Part shown: piece after piece, positions 43,263 to 51,904 of the stretch
Numbering within the stretch: position 1 is the first letter of the stretch
Layout of the letters: every line of letters starts with the position of its first letter
Assembly (NCBI RefSeq): GCF_947492555.1
Contig: NZ_CANLNE010000002.1
Location: 487,501 to 551,500, forward strand
DNA: 64,000 nucleotides
Source: an uncultured Roseobacter sp.
Lineage (GTDB): Bacteria > Pseudomonadota > Alphaproteobacteria > Rhodobacterales > Rhodobacteraceae
Reading direction: 5' to 3'
The notes under the pieces: generated by a model
Database searches by the model: none
Seen by the model: only the letters and a program-made list of their open reading frames with translations
Told to the model about the DNA's origin: nothing
Translations under genes and position numbers: made by a program

Positions 43263-45305
43263 TTAACGGCGGCCTTCGCGCAACCACGCGCCGATCAGCA
43301 GGGCAGCTGACAAGAGCAGCACCAGCCACCCCGGCAGCAGGTTGGTTTGCCGCACGTCCCGCGTCTCAAAGGCATCCCGTGGGGTCAGGCCAATCCACCC
43401 ACGCCCGGCGGCAGGGCGGCCAATACGCACATTGCGCAGCCTCGGCAACCCATGTTCCAGAGCAATGGCACCACCACGCAGGCCAGAGATCACCGGCGTG
43501 AGAATGTCCGACGTGGCAATGGTCTGCTCAAACTCACGCGGGGCCGCAGGGCCGAGGCCGATGACCGCGTTCTGATCGCCGTTGGCCAAGCGATAAAGCC
43601 CGATTTCCGGGCCCTCGAAAACACCTTCGAAAACACCGGGGCTGGTCTCTGTCAGGTTCAGCTCGGCGGTATTGCCTGACGGGTCGGTCAAGGTCACGGG
43701 CGGCACACTGTCGGACAGGGTGCGTCGCTTGATCCGCATGGTCTGGCCCGTTGCCTCGGCGGTCAGCGATTCCTCTTCCAGTTCCGGCTCTTTCATCATC
43801 CAGTGGGCAAGCCGGCGCAGCAGTTCCAGTTGCGGGCCACCGCCTTCATATCCACGATTCCAGAGCCACGCATGATCGGAGGCCAGCAGGGCCACACGCC
43901 CTTCGCCGACCCGGTCGAGAATGAGCAGGGGGCGTTCATCAACGCCGGACATCACCGTGTTACCCCGTGGTTGGGCCACGTCGATCTGACGCAGCCAGCG
44001 GCCCCAGTCGCCCCCGCCCGGTAATCCGGTTGTGACCGGATGACGCTTGCCCAGATCGGTTACAATCGGCCGATAGGGTTCTTCGAGCACCCGCGCGGTG
44101 GGCTGGGCTGGCAAAACCGCACCCAGGGGAGAGCGGTAGATGCTGTCCGCGCCTGCAAAATCGGCGCCTGCCGCTACCAGCACCGCGCCACCTTGCTGAA
44201 TGTAGTTGGCCACGTTGTCGAGGTAGAGCGCGGGCAGAATCCCACGCCGTTTGTAGCGGTCAAAGATGATCAGGTCGAAGTCATCGATCTTTTCGAGGAA
44301 AAGCTCCCGCGTGGGGAAAGCGATCAGGCTGAGTTCACTCACCGGCACGCCATCCTGCTTTTCAGGGGGGCGCAGAATGGTGAAATGCACCAGATCGACG
44401 GAACTGTCTGACTTCAACAGGTTGCGCCAGGTGCGCCCGCCGGGATGTGGCTCGCCCGAGACCAGCAGGACACGCAGCCGGTCGCGCACGCCGTTGATCT
44501 GCACAAGCGCGGTGTTGTTGCGGTCGGTCAGTTCTCCGTCGGCTTCGGGAACGGTGAACTGGATGACGTTGCGCCCCCCGTGCGGCAGGGTGATCGGCAG
44601 TTCGATGTCCTGCCCCAGAGGCACCTGATAGCTTTGCGGGGTTTCCCCATCGACGGAAATCTCCAACGGCGCCATGCCGGAGCCCTGGGGGGCGGCCCCC
44701 ATGTCTTCGACCCTGAGCGTCAGGGTCACAGGCTCGCCGATGATCGCAAAGGCGGGGGCATTGCGGATCTCGAGACGACGGTCCCAGTCGGTGGATTTCC
44801 CGGTCATCAGAAGGTGCATCGGGGCGGGCAGATCAAGTGGCAGCTCGGCGTCATGCACCTGGCCGTCGCTGAAGGCGAGGATACCGGCGATACGCGCGCG
44901 GGGTTCTTCGGCCAGTGCCGCAGAGAGCGTCGTCATCAACTGGGTGCCCGCGTCCCCTTCACCATCCGGTACGGTGACGCGGCGGACTTCGGTATTCGGG
45001 CGTGCGGCGATGCGTGCGGCGAGTGCATCCGCCGCAGATTTTGCCTGTGCCGGCCGGTCCGAGAGTTTCTGGCTGGCGCTTTCGTCTTCCACCAGCATCA
45101 CGATATCAGTGAGAGGCGCGCGATCCTCGACCTGATAAGACGGGCCCGTCAATGCGGCCAGAACCACCGCAGCGGCCAGCGCACGCAGCGCCCACCCGTT
45201 CAACCCGCGCACAGCGGCGAGCATCACGCTGATCAGGGCGATCACGCCCACCATGACCAGCAATGACCATGGGATCAGCGGGTCAAAGATGATGCTGCCC
45301 GTCAT
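43263..45305 (-). CDS. Membrane-anchored glutamine-amidotransferase-like protein of the MoxR operon
   Basis: A 680-residue protein with two N-terminal helices (about 12-30 and 37-52), a large extracytoplasmic region and a C-terminal helix (LLPGWLVLLLSAALLIGAWL). A von Willebrand A-like segment is at about 60-180 (DIVMLVEDESASQKLSD, AGILAFSDGQVHD). A class-I amidotransferase-like Rossmann fold lies at about 285-480 (LRVLLVSGEPHPGG, FDLIIFDRY, GRVALLASDHAWLWNRG) but lacks the catalytic Cys-His-Glu set. The start overlaps the upstream gene by 4 bp. Function unknown; it may sense or assemble envelope proteins with MoxR. Confidence 0.78.
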   Translation of the reverse strand: MTGSIIFDPLIPWSLLVMVGVIALISVMLAAVRGLNGWALRALAAAVVLAALTGPSYQVEDRAPLTDIVMLVEDESASQKLSDRPAQAKSAADALAARIAARPNTEVRRVTVPDGEGDAGTQLMTTLSAALAEEPRARIAGILAFSDGQVHDAELPLDLPAPMHLLMTGKSTDWDRRLEIRNAPAFAIIGEPVTLTLRVEDMGAAPQGSGMAPLEISVDGETPQSYQVPLGQDIELPITLPHGGRNVIQFTVPEADGELTDRNNTALVQINGVRDRLRVLLVSGEPHPGGRTWRNLLKSDSSVDLVHFTILRPPEKQDGVPVSELSLIAFPTRELFLEKIDDFDLIIFDRYKRRGILPALYLDNVANYIQQGGAVLVAAGADFAGADSIYRSPLGAVLPAQPTARVLEEPYRPIVTDLGKRHPVTTGLPGGGDWGRWLRQIDVAQPRGNTVMSGVDERPLLILDRVGEGRVALLASDHAWLWNRGYEGGGPQLELLRRLAHWMMKEPELEEESLTAEATGQTMRIKRRTLSDSVPPVTLTDPSGNTAELNLTETSPGVFEGVFEGPEIGLYRLANGDQNAVIGLGPAAPREFEQTIATSDILTPVISGLRGGAIALEHGLPRLRNVRIGRPAAGRGWIGLTPRDAFETRDVRQTNLLPGWLVLLLSAALLIGAWLREGRR

Positions 45306-48079
45306 TGGCCCAACCTGTCGAGTAGTGCAGGCACGTGTACCTGATCGGATTTGTAGTTCCCGGTGAGCACATGCATCACCAGATTGACACCGAACCGAAA
45401 GGCCAGTTCGCGCTGCCGTTCGCCGGTGAAGCCGCGACCGATGGGCACAAGCGGTGCGCCTGACGTGCCAACCGCCCAGGCAGAGGCCCAGTCATTGCCG
45501 CCGATGACCACCGGCGTGACGCCATCGTTGAGATTGCGGAAGGGCATACCTTCGACCTGCTCGGCATCAGGCGGGGCCGCTTCGACCCAGACATCCCGAC
45601 TGCTGTGCCGACCGGGGAAATCCTGCAGAAGGTAAAAAGTGCGGGTCAGCACGTGATCGACCGGCAAAGGTTCCAGCGGCGGAATATCCAGTGGGGCGGC
45701 AAGGTCTTGCAGTTTGCGCCCGTTGGGACTTGCCGCGCCGAACCGCGCCACGTCCGCATCGCGGGTGTCAAAGAGGATCAGGCCACCCGACCGCAGGTAT
45801 TCGTTGAGCTTGCCATAGGCTTCGGCAGAGGGGCGGGGCTGATCCGGCGTGATTGGCCAGTAGAGTACGGGGAAAAACGCCAGTTCATCCATCTCAAGAT
45901 CCACGCCCACCGGGGCTGCGGGCTCTACCGAGGTGCGGAAGAACAATGTGTCCGAGAGGCCGCGCAGCCCGGCATCTGACATTTCGTCAATCGTACGGTT
46001 GCCGGTCAGCACGTAGGACAGCGCCAGCTCTGCGGTGGCGTTCAGCGCAAAGACGTCCTCGTCGGTGGTCTGTGCGTGAGTGTTCTGCGGCAGTCCCATC
46101 GGCAGCGCGGCCATCACCGCGACCATTGCAGCACGGTTTACGCGGCCCAGCAGCCTGCCGGACAGAGACAGCGATGCCACGACATCGGCCAGCAGCAGCA
46201 GGATCGCCAGACTCAAAAGCCACCCGGCTACCGGTTGTTCCGGTGGCACGGCAAAGCCCCTGACGGGAATGCGCGCGGGCCATGTGACGGGGGTCAGGGT
46301 GCTCTCCGCCTCAATCACGTTGCGCGCAAGGTGACGGTCTCCCGAGGTGTAGATGCCCGGCTGCATGTCCGGACCGGGCGGGGCCGTCATCAGGTCCGCG
46401 CCGGGAACGCCGGGCAGGTTGCCGGCGTCGCGCAGGGTGCCGAACCCGTCCATTACCTGTTCCGGCGTCCAGGTCGTGCCCTCCAGCTGTGTTGCGTCCG
46501 GGCGCGAGGAGGAGCTGGAGATCGCCAGGCGTTCCAGCATCTGCACGAAAAGGCCGGAGAGCGGCAGCGTGGACCAATCTGCCGTGGCCGTGATGTGGAA
46601 AAGCACAATCTGACCCTGTTCACGGGCTTTCCGCGTCACCAGCGGGGTGCCATCGGTCAGCTCGGCGATCACGCGTTCGGCCAGTGTCGGATCGGGCTGG
46701 GCCATGACCTGGCTGGTGATCTGCACATCGTCGGGAATGCTCAACCCGAAGAAGGGAGAGGCCTCGCGAAAGGGGGCCAGCGCCTTGGGTGCGCCCCAGC
46801 TCATGGCACCGCCAACCGTGCGCCCGCCCGTGCGCAACCGCACCGGCATCATCGGATCCTCGTCAATACGGCTCACGTCGCTCGCGGCCACGCGCGGCCC
46901 GGCAAAGCGGACCAGCATGCCGCCCTGATCAATCCACGTGCCGAGGCCCTCAGTCTCCGACGGCGACAGCGTGGCCACATCGGCCAAAACGATCACATCC
47001 GGGTTGGCAGGCAGCACATCGCTGAGCGCGCCATGGATCAGATCCGCATTCGGGGCGAGGGCCTGTTCGATGTAGTGCAGCGGGGACAGCAGCTCCAGCC
47101 CTTCGCGGCCTTCCCGACCCGCGATCAGGGCCACCTCGCGGCGGCGCAGCCCATCGTCGGCCAGTGTCGTGGCGCCGGCGGACCTTTGTCCCTGCAGATC
47201 GAACCGGGTGATGCGCGCGCGCAGCTCTGACGGCAGCGACAGCGCGGTGGAGGTCGTGGTTTCGCCGTCACCAAAGGTGGCTGTGGCCGTGGCGAGGATG
47301 CTGGCATTGCCTGCCGGATCACGTCCCTGCGCCTGCACGACAACTTCACGCTCCGGCCCCGGCGCCGCGCGAAGTGCCGTCAGCTGAACTGCGCCATCCT
47401 CAAAGCCTGCTGGTGCCATGGCCACCACATTCGCCGCTGTCTGATAAACCTCAACACTTCCCTCTGCCTCAAAGGCGGCAAGTGCCCTGTCGCGCCCCGG
47501 ATAGTCGAGCCCATCGCTGAACCACAGCGTGTCAAAGCCGTCCGTCTCTGCGGCAAAGGACAGGGCGAGGGCGGTCCGCGCCGCATCCGGCTGCCATGGG
47601 GCTGGCCGGAAGCCCGGCAGGCGGCTGCGCCAGACATCCGCCGTCTGGAACACGGGCGGCTGCGGGCGCGCCATATCGAGGAAGGCAACCGTGCGCCCGG
47701 CGCGGCTGGCACGGGTCAGCTGGGCGGCTATGGCCTCTTCCTGCTCGCTCCAGCGTGTTGCCCCGGCCCAGCTGCCATCCAGCACGATCAGCAAGGGCCC
47801 GCTGCCCTGCGCCTGATCTTCGTTCGGGTTCAGGACCGGTCCGGCGAGGCCCAGAATGATGGCGGCGACCGCCAGCATGCGCAGCAGCAGGAGCCACCAC
47901 GGCGTCCGGTCGGAGACGGTTTCATCGTCCTTGAGACCTAGCAGGAGTGCCACGCCCGGAAACCGTTGCCGAATGGGCGCAGGCGGGACGGCCCGCAGGA
48001 TCAGCCAGAGGATGGGCAGGACCAATAGCGCCAGCAAGAGCCAGGGCGCGGTAAAGCCGATGCCACCCAGAACCGTCAT
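45302..48079 (-). CDS. BatA-type N-terminal and DUF4159 C-terminal membrane protein
   Basis: A 925-residue protein. The N-terminus (two helices, LLLALLVLPILWLILRAVPP and LLLLRMLAVAAIILGLAGPVL) matches the aerotolerance BatA-type anchor. A vWA-like portion follows (LLIVLDGSWAGATRW), then a large middle region, an internal helix (about 640-665), and a DUF4159 domain at the C-terminus (about 695-925, ELALSYVLTGN, GGLILFDTRD). It overlaps both neighbours by 4 bp. DUF4159 proteins travel with MoxR and DUF58 in Rhodobacterales but have no known activity. Confidence 0.85.
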   Translation of the reverse strand: MTVLGGIGFTAPWLLLALLVLPILWLILRAVPPAPIRQRFPGVALLLGLKDDETVSDRTPWWLLLLRMLAVAAIILGLAGPVLNPNEDQAQGSGPLLIVLDGSWAGATRWSEQEEAIAAQLTRASRAGRTVAFLDMARPQPPVFQTADVWRSRLPGFRPAPWQPDAARTALALSFAAETDGFDTLWFSDGLDYPGRDRALAAFEAEGSVEVYQTAANVVAMAPAGFEDGAVQLTALRAAPGPEREVVVQAQGRDPAGNASILATATATFGDGETTTSTALSLPSELRARITRFDLQGQRSAGATTLADDGLRRREVALIAGREGREGLELLSPLHYIEQALAPNADLIHGALSDVLPANPDVIVLADVATLSPSETEGLGTWIDQGGMLVRFAGPRVAASDVSRIDEDPMMPVRLRTGGRTVGGAMSWGAPKALAPFREASPFFGLSIPDDVQITSQVMAQPDPTLAERVIAELTDGTPLVTRKAREQGQIVLFHITATADWSTLPLSGLFVQMLERLAISSSSSRPDATQLEGTTWTPEQVMDGFGTLRDAGNLPGVPGADLMTAPPGPDMQPGIYTSGDRHLARNVIEAESTLTPVTWPARIPVRGFAVPPEQPVAGWLLSLAILLLLADVVASLSLSGRLLGRVNRAAMVAVMAALPMGLPQNTHAQTTDEDVFALNATAELALSYVLTGNRTIDEMSDAGLRGLSDTLFFRTSVEPAAPVGVDLEMDELAFFPVLYWPITPDQPRPSAEAYGKLNEYLRSGGLILFDTRDADVARFGAASPNGRKLQDLAAPLDIPPLEPLPVDHVLTRTFYLLQDFPGRHSSRDVWVEAAPPDAEQVEGMPFRNLNDGVTPVVIGGNDWASAWAVGTSGAPLVPIGRGFTGERQRELAFRFGVNLVMHVLTGNYKSDQVHVPALLDRLGQ

Positions 48080-48981
48080 CGAATGCCCCCCGTGTCCAGC
48101 GCCCGGTAGAGCCACAGCAGCGCCGATTGCGCCGAGGCATCGGTGTGGTGCAGACCGTATTGCCAGCTGGTGAGCGCGCAGAGCTTTTGCAGCTCCTCTT
48201 TGCGGGCGGCCAGCCGGTCCAGATAGCGATCCCTCAGGTCGTTCGCTTTCAGGGTTTCGTGGCGCAGGCTGCCGCCCACGCTCTCAAAGATGGTGCGTCC
48301 TCGAAAGGGAAAAGCCTCTTCGGAGCGGTCGAGCACGTGCAGCAGAACACCCCGGACGCCCCGGTCGGCGGCTTTGGTGAGCGCCAGTTTGACCTCTTCC
48401 ACATCGCCCATGAAATCAGAGATGAAGAGCGCCCGCGCCGACGGGATCATCGCGCGGTGCTCGGGTGGGGCATAGTCTTCGACCGCATCCGTGGTGAAGG
48501 CTTCGGCCAGCCGCAGGATCTGGGTATTGCCGCGGCGCGGGGGTAGTGTGGTGCCGGTCAGCCCCACACGTTCGCCGCCGCGCACCAGCAGGATCGCACA
48601 GGCGAGGCCCAGCAGTCGGGCGCGGTCGGTTTTTAGGGGCAGATCATCGGTGCTGGCAAAGCGCATGGAGGCACCCTGGTCGATCCAGAGCATCACCGAT
48701 TGGGCAATCTGCCACTCGCGTTCGCGCACGAATTCCGTGTCGCCCCGAGCTGAACGGCGGTGGTCGATCAACCGTCGGCTGTCCCCGCTTTGCGCTGGAC
48801 GGTATTGCCAGAAATCATCGCCCATCCCGGCACGCCTGCGCCCGTGATCACCCAGCAGCACGGCCCCTGCCAGATGCTCCGCACGTGCCAAAAGGGCCGG
48901 CAGGGTTGCCGCCTGCGTCTCGGCTGCGGCGCGCAACGTGGTTGACTGCGTCGCGTAGGGAAGGGGCGTTGTTGAGGTCAC
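48076..48981 (-). CDS. DUF58 domain protein
   Basis: A 301-residue soluble protein with the DUF58 core DFWQYRPAQSGDSRRLIDHRRSARGDTEFVREREW and a vWA-like C-terminal half (ALFISDFMGDVEEVKLALTKAADRGVRG). DUF58 proteins are usual partners of MoxR ATPases and are thought to be MIDAS-type client adaptors. It overlaps moxR and the DUF4159 gene by 4 bp each. Confidence 0.9.
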   Translation of the reverse strand: MTSTTPLPYATQSTTLRAAAETQAATLPALLARAEHLAGAVLLGDHGRRRAGMGDDFWQYRPAQSGDSRRLIDHRRSARGDTEFVREREWQIAQSVMLWIDQGASMRFASTDDLPLKTDRARLLGLACAILLVRGGERVGLTGTTLPPRRGNTQILRLAEAFTTDAVEDYAPPEHRAMIPSARALFISDFMGDVEEVKLALTKAADRGVRGVLLHVLDRSEEAFPFRGRTIFESVGGSLRHETLKANDLRDRYLDRLAARKEELQKLCALTSWQYGLHHTDASAQSALLWLYRALDTGGIR

Positions 48982-49985
48982 GCGGCGGCCTGCGTCCCGG
49001 CCAGTTCCGCAGCGGTCCTGTCGATCAGACCCGCGAGGCTATCTCCCCGTGCTCGTGCCGCGAAGTTCAGCGCCATTCGGTGGCTGAGCACCGGGCGTGC
49101 CATGTCGAGCACATCCTCAGCGGACGGCGCCAGACGACCCTGCAGCAGCGCACGGGCCCGCACCGTCAGCATCAGCGCCTGCGCCGCACGAGGGCCCGGC
49201 CCCCAGGCAACCGTCTCCCGGACCTGCTGCGAGGCACCCTCTTCCTCGGGGCGGAAGGCGCGGACAAGATCGAGGATCATCTCGACCACGCTTTCGCCGA
49301 CCGGCATCCGCCGCAGCAACTGCTGCGCCTCCAGAAGCTGCGCGGCTGTAAAGACCTCGGTCGATTCTTCCTCGGCATCGCCGGTGGTGGCCAGCAGGAT
49401 ATCGCGTTCGGTATCGCGATCCGGATAGGCCACATCGATCTGTACGAGAAAACGGTCCAGCTGTGCTTCGGGCAGCGGATAGGTGCCTTCCTGTTCAATC
49501 GGGTTCTGCGTGGCCAGCACGTGGAAAGGCACGCCCAGGGTGCGGTTTTCGCCTGCCACCGTGACTGTTTTCTCCTGCATCGCCTGCAACAGCGCCGATT
49601 GTGTCCGGGGCGAGGCGCGGTTGATCTCATCTGCCATCAGCAACTGGCAGAAAATCGGCCCCTGGATGAACCGGAAGGCGCGGGAGCCATCGGCCGCGGT
49701 ATCCAACACCTCCGAGCCCAGAATATCCGCCGGCATCAGGTCGGGCGTGAATTGAACGCGGTTGCCGTGCAGACCCATCACGGTCGACAGCGTTTCAACG
49801 AGCCGTGTCTTGCCGAGGCCCGGCAGACCGATCAGAAGCCCATGCCCGCCGCACAGCAATGCCGCAAGCGTCAACTCCACCACGCGCTCCTGCCCGATGA
49901 AGCGCTTGGTGATTGACGCCTTGGCCTCGCCCAGCCGCGTGCCAAGTGCTTCGATCTCCGCGACCATGTCTTCTGCTTCACTCAT
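48978..49985 (-). CDS. MoxR-family AAA+ ATPase
   Basis: A 335-residue AAA+ chaperone-like ATPase, the motor of the operon. Walker A GLPGLGKTRLVE, Walker B LLMADEINRASPRTQSALLQAMQE, sensor VLATQNPIEQEGTYPLPEAQLDRF, and a C-terminal helical lid (YPDRDTERDILLAT, PVLSHRMALNFAARA). MoxR proteins remodel vWA-domain clients, here probably the three downstream products. The ATG at 49985 is preferred over a TTG at 50000. A consensus -10 is close upstream. Confidence 0.93.
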   Translation of the reverse strand: MSEAEDMVAEIEALGTRLGEAKASITKRFIGQERVVELTLAALLCGGHGLLIGLPGLGKTRLVETLSTVMGLHGNRVQFTPDLMPADILGSEVLDTAADGSRAFRFIQGPIFCQLLMADEINRASPRTQSALLQAMQEKTVTVAGENRTLGVPFHVLATQNPIEQEGTYPLPEAQLDRFLVQIDVAYPDRDTERDILLATTGDAEEESTEVFTAAQLLEAQQLLRRMPVGESVVEMILDLVRAFRPEEEGASQQVRETVAWGPGPRAAQALMLTVRARALLQGRLAPSAEDVLDMARPVLSHRMALNFAARARGDSLAGLIDRTAAELAGTQAAA

Positions 49986-50003
49986 GACAACGTGCTCCAA
50001 AGA

Positions 50004-50009
50004 ATTATA
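50004..50009 (-). promoter_or_regulatory. Consensus -10 for the moxR operon
   Basis: TATAAT on the minus strand, about 19 bp before the moxR ATG. No good -35 is seen at the right distance. The leader would be very short. Confidence 0.4.
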
Positions 50010-50042
50010 TGCTTGAATGTAACTCTAACGTGCGCATGGGAA

Positions 50043-50630
50043 ATGGCAAAAGCAATGAGTGGACAAAAAACCGTGACACCGTCGGCAGAAAGTCTTGCGG
50101 CATCGTTAACTGCTGCAAAAACACGCGGATTGCCGCCCGTGCATCTCTGGAATCCGCCGTTTTGCGGTGATCTGGACATGCGCATTGCGCGGGACGGGAC
50201 GTGGTTTTATCAGGGCACGCCGATTGGGCGGCCGGGATTGGTGAAACTCTTTTCATCGATTCTCAAGAAGGAAGGGGAGAAATACTTCCTCGTGACCCCG
50301 GTGGAGAAGGTGGGGATCACCGTGGATGATGCGCCTTTCGTGGCGGTGGATTTCGAGGCCAGTGGCGTGGGCGAGGATCAGGCGCTGACCTTTGAGACCC
50401 AGGTGGAGGATAAGGCAGTGGCAAGCGCGGATCTGCCCATCCGGGTGGTGCGTGACCCGGAGACCGGTGAGCCATCGCCTTACATTCGCATACGTGCCGA
50501 GCTTGAAGCGCTGATTGATCGCAAGAGCTTTTACCGGCTGGTGGATCTTGGCGTGCATCACGACGATTGGTTCGGGGTGTGGTCGAAAGGCACCTTCTTC
50601 CCGATCATTCCAAGCGCGGAATTGCCGTGA
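50043..50630 (+). CDS. DUF1285 domain protein
   Basis: A protein of about 195 residues: PPVHLWNPPFCGDLDMRIARDGTWFYQGTPIGRPGLVKLFSSILKKEGEKYFLVTPVEKVGI is the DUF1285 core, and FPIIPSAELP closes it. Starts at 50043 or 50055 are both possible, and the frame is open to 49992. It is divergent from moxR. The family has a solved fold but no known function. Confidence 0.85.
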   Translation: MAKAMSGQKTVTPSAESLAASLTAAKTRGLPPVHLWNPPFCGDLDMRIARDGTWFYQGTPIGRPGLVKLFSSILKKEGEKYFLVTPVEKVGITVDDAPFVAVDFEASGVGEDQALTFETQVEDKAVASADLPIRVVRDPETGEPSPYIRIRAELEALIDRKSFYRLVDLGVHHDDWFGVWSKGTFFPIIPSAELP

Positions 50631-50701
50631 GGCGAAAGCGGTTTGCGGTGTCGCGGGCGGCGTTCTACGGTCGCGCCTGAAAGCTGACACCGGATCACCA
50701 C

Positions 50702-51445
50702 ATGAAGTTTGCTGCCAACCTGAGCGCGCTCTGGCCTGACCTGCCTTATCTCGACCGTTTCGAGGTGGCGGCGGAGGCGGGATTTGATGGGGTCGAGGTG
50801 CTTTTCCCGTATGAAATGCCCGCAAAAGAGACGCAGCGCGCCTTGCTGCGCGCGGGGCTTTCGATGGTGCTGATGGCGGCACCGCCTCCAAACTACACAG
50901 GCGGTGCGCGTGGATTTGCCGCCGCGCCAGAGGCGGCGGACCGGTTTAAGTATGATCTGCGGCGAGCGATACGCTATTGCGGGGCGCTGCGTACGCCGGT
51001 GCTGCAGCTTTTGCCCGGCGTGGCCGAAGGAGACGCGGCGCGGCAGACTCTGATCCAGAACCTGAAAGCAGCGGCGGAGGCCGCACCGGAAGGCCTGCTG
51101 CTCACCATCAGCCCGGCCAATGCGGGCGACCTGCCCGGCTCCTTTCTGAACAGCTATGACCTCGCGGCTGAGATCCTGAGCGAGGTTGATGCGCCGAATG
51201 TGGGCCTGCAGTTCGACAGCTACGAGGCCGAGATGATGCATGGTGATCCGGTCGAGGTGCTGGAAACCCATGCCAGGCTGATCCGGCAGGTACAGATTTC
51301 GGACGCGCCGGGACGGCCCGCCGACCTGGAGGCGCTTTCGACGGGCCTGATGGACATCGCCTATGACGGATGGGTGGGGGTCGGCAGTGATCCTACGGCG
51401 GCGCCGGAGGTGCATCGGCACAATCTCGACAGGCTGCGCTGGTAG
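50702..51445 (+). CDS. hyi: Hydroxypyruvate isomerase-like TIM-barrel protein
   Basis: A 247-residue protein, MKFAANLSALWPDLPYLDRFEVAAEAGFDGVEVLFPYEMP, with LQFDSYEAEMMHGDP and VQISDAPGR as the metal-binding strands. It resembles Hyi/OtnI, which interconverts hydroxypyruvate with tartronate semialdehyde or isomerises 2-oxo-tetronates. The usual neighbours (gcl, glxR) are absent, so the exact substrate is open. Confidence 0.8.
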   Translation: MKFAANLSALWPDLPYLDRFEVAAEAGFDGVEVLFPYEMPAKETQRALLRAGLSMVLMAAPPPNYTGGARGFAAAPEAADRFKYDLRRAIRYCGALRTPVLQLLPGVAEGDAARQTLIQNLKAAAEAAPEGLLLTISPANAGDLPGSFLNSYDLAAEILSEVDAPNVGLQFDSYEAEMMHGDPVEVLETHARLIRQVQISDAPGRPADLEALSTGLMDIAYDGWVGVGSDPTAAPEVHRHNLDRLRW

Positions 51446-51523
51446 CGGGCCGTCTGTGCGTGGCTGCACGTGTCAAAGGATGGGGATAGTTTTATGGTCG
51501 GGCGGCCTGCAATGGAGAGCCTG

Positions 51524-51766
51524 ATGATCCCAGCCCGCTACCAACATGTTCTTTTTGGCCTGATCCTGTCGGGGCTGATGTCCTTCATCGTCTCGGGCAT
51601 TGCCACGGTCCGCACCGTGGGCTGGATCGATGGTTTCATTGGTTTGTGGATGAGCAATTGGCTGCCCAGCTGGGCGGTGGCCTTCCCCACGGTTCTGGTT
51701 GTGGCGCCCATCACGCGCCGCCTTGTGGCGCGGTTGGTCCGGCAGGACACGCAAACGCAGATTTAA
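51524..51766 (+). CDS. DUF2798 two-helix membrane protein
   Basis: An 80-residue protein with two helices (YQHVLFGLILSGLMSFIVSGIATVRTV and LPSWAVAFPTVLVVAPITRRLV), as in DUF2798. The ATG at 51524 follows GGAGAG at good spacing, although the frame is open to 51470. Function unknown. Confidence 0.8.
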   Translation: MIPARYQHVLFGLILSGLMSFIVSGIATVRTVGWIDGFIGLWMSNWLPSWAVAFPTVLVVAPITRRLVARLVRQDTQTQI

Positions 51767-51788
51767 GTGCGGACGCTCTGAAACTCTG

Positions 51789-51888
51789 CACCGCGGGTAT
51801 CTGGAGCTGAGGGAGCGCCCTTCCCCCCATCGAAGGGGGGCGGGCGCTGCCCGGCGGTGCCCGCCGGGCGGGACAGCGGCCCGCGGTG
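51789..51888. repeat. GC-rich three-stem inverted-repeat element
   Basis: An outer 9-bp pair (CACCGCGGG at 51789-51797 with CCCGCGGTG at 51880-51888) encloses two strong hairpins. The first is GCGCCC-TT-CCCCCC with GGGGGG-C-GGGCGC at 51815-51847. The second is CCCGGCGG with CCGCCGGG at 51850-51868. It fills the gap between the convergent DUF2798 and polA genes. There is no T-run. Confidence 0.75.
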
Positions 51889-51904
51889 TGTGAGGATTTC
51901 AGCC

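Noticed and set aside
46076-47230. 384-codon plus-strand frame inside the DUF4159 gene
   Set aside because: Low-complexity Arg/Gly/His-rich shadow with no domain.
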